Positions 5,753 to 6,031 of a stretch of 6,031 bases of DNA are shown here, piece by piece; the first letter of the stretch is position 1; each line of letters opens with the position of its first letter. The position numbers and the translations under genes were made by a program. The DNA is from a bacterium (lineage in GTDB: Bacteria; Desulfobacterota; DSWW01), in NCBI GenBank assembly GCA_030609865.1, contig JAUWSZ010000181.1:1-6031 (forward strand), read 5' to 3'. The notes under the pieces are model-generated. The model did no database searches. It was not told the origin of the DNA and worked only from the letters and a program-made list of their open reading frames with translations.

Positions 5753-6031
5753 TCAGCTCTCTTCTTCCTTCTCTTTTTCCTCTTCCTTCCCCTCTTCTCC
5801 TTCCACCTCTTCCTCGCCCGGTTCAACCTCTTCCGGTTTCTCTTCCTCTTCCCCCACGGGAGCCGAGATAACGACGACCGGCTCCTTCGCATCGGTGAGA
5901 ATACGACTCCCTTCTGGAACCTTCAGCTCCTCCACATGGACGGATTCACCCATATTCAAGTGCGCGATCTCCGCGTCCACGTATTCCGGGATTTCGCCCG
6001 GCAAGCACTCCAATTCGACCACTCGCCTCAA
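5753..6031 (-). CDS. rplY: 50S ribosomal protein L25/CTC, C-terminal part (partial, start outside the window)
   Basis: L25 of the long CTC/TL5 type binds 5S rRNA in the 50S subunit through its N-terminal domain, which is missing here. The 92 residues present are the C-terminal beta domain and a tail. RRVVELECLPGEIPEYVDA, then EIAHLNMGESVHVEEL and VPEGSRILTDAKEPVVVISAP, match the family pattern of a VxCLPxxIPE segment, LxxGxSIHVxDL and a closing VxxIxAP. From about residue 60 the protein turns into a run of Glu with Lys, Gly and Pro, 33 residues with 22 Glu, typical of these proteins though rather long. The frame is open to the window edge; the codon at the edge is TTG and is almost certainly internal rather than a start. 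The TGA lies 5 nt before pth. Confidence 0.93.
   Translation of the reverse strand: MRRVVELECLPGEIPEYVDAEIAHLNMGESVHVEELKVPEGSRILTDAKEPVVVISAPVGEEEEKPEEVEPGEEEVEGEEGKEEEKEKEEES

Noticed and set aside
5329..5892. Basic open frame across the rplY-pth junction
   Set aside because: It is a shifted reading of the acidic L25 tail and of pth; both real genes are recognisable in their own frames.

Overview
The window is a compact block of housekeeping genes, all on the minus strand. Reading in the direction of transcription (from 6031 down to 1) the order is rplY/ctc (3' part), pth, hppA, ychF, rpsF, rpsR, rplI and the first 21 codons of dnaB. Moderately high GC, strong Shine-Dalgarno sequences and the order rplY-pth-ychF-rpsF-rpsR-rplI-dnaB suggest a Gram-negative bacterium of the former Deltaproteobacteria (Desulfobacterota and relatives). 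That assignment is an inference from gene order and protein style; no rRNA or lineage marker is present.

Region by region: 6031-5753 encodes the C-terminal domain and acidic tail of ribosomal protein L25/CTC. It is followed after 5 nt by peptidyl-tRNA hydrolase (5747-5136, TTG start). After a 64-nt gap comes a 702-residue membrane-embedded pyrophosphatase (5071-2963) with K+-dependent and Na+-type sequence marks. Its transcript ends in a clear rho-independent terminator (2913-2875), only 30 nt before the start of the YchF ATPase/GTPase (2844-1750). A 203-nt spacer (1749-1547) carries a dyad, a candidate sigma70 promoter and a candidate leader hairpin, and introduces the ribosomal operon rpsF (1546-830), rpsR (798-541), rplI (539-96) and dnaB (from 63).

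The genes fit one theme. S6 and S18 form a heterodimer on the 30S platform, L9 and L25 belong to the 50S subunit, Pth recycles peptidyl-tRNA released by stalled ribosomes, YchF is a ribosome-associated P-loop ATPase, and DnaB is the replicative helicase. The pyrophosphatase hydrolyses the PPi produced by biosynthesis and conserves its energy as an ion gradient.

Nothing here looks like a new defence or mobile system. The most unusual feature is ribosomal protein S6. Its normal domain of about 100 residues is followed by about 138 extra residues: ten five-residue units of the xAAKE/AAEKE kind, predicted to form a single rigid alpha-helix, then a long acidic tail with its own duplicated segment. 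At the DNA level the repeat carries six perfect AAGGAGG sequences, and the S18 reading frame stays open back through it. The rpsF leader, the terminator in front of ychF and the pyrophosphatase ion specificity are the other points worth a second look.
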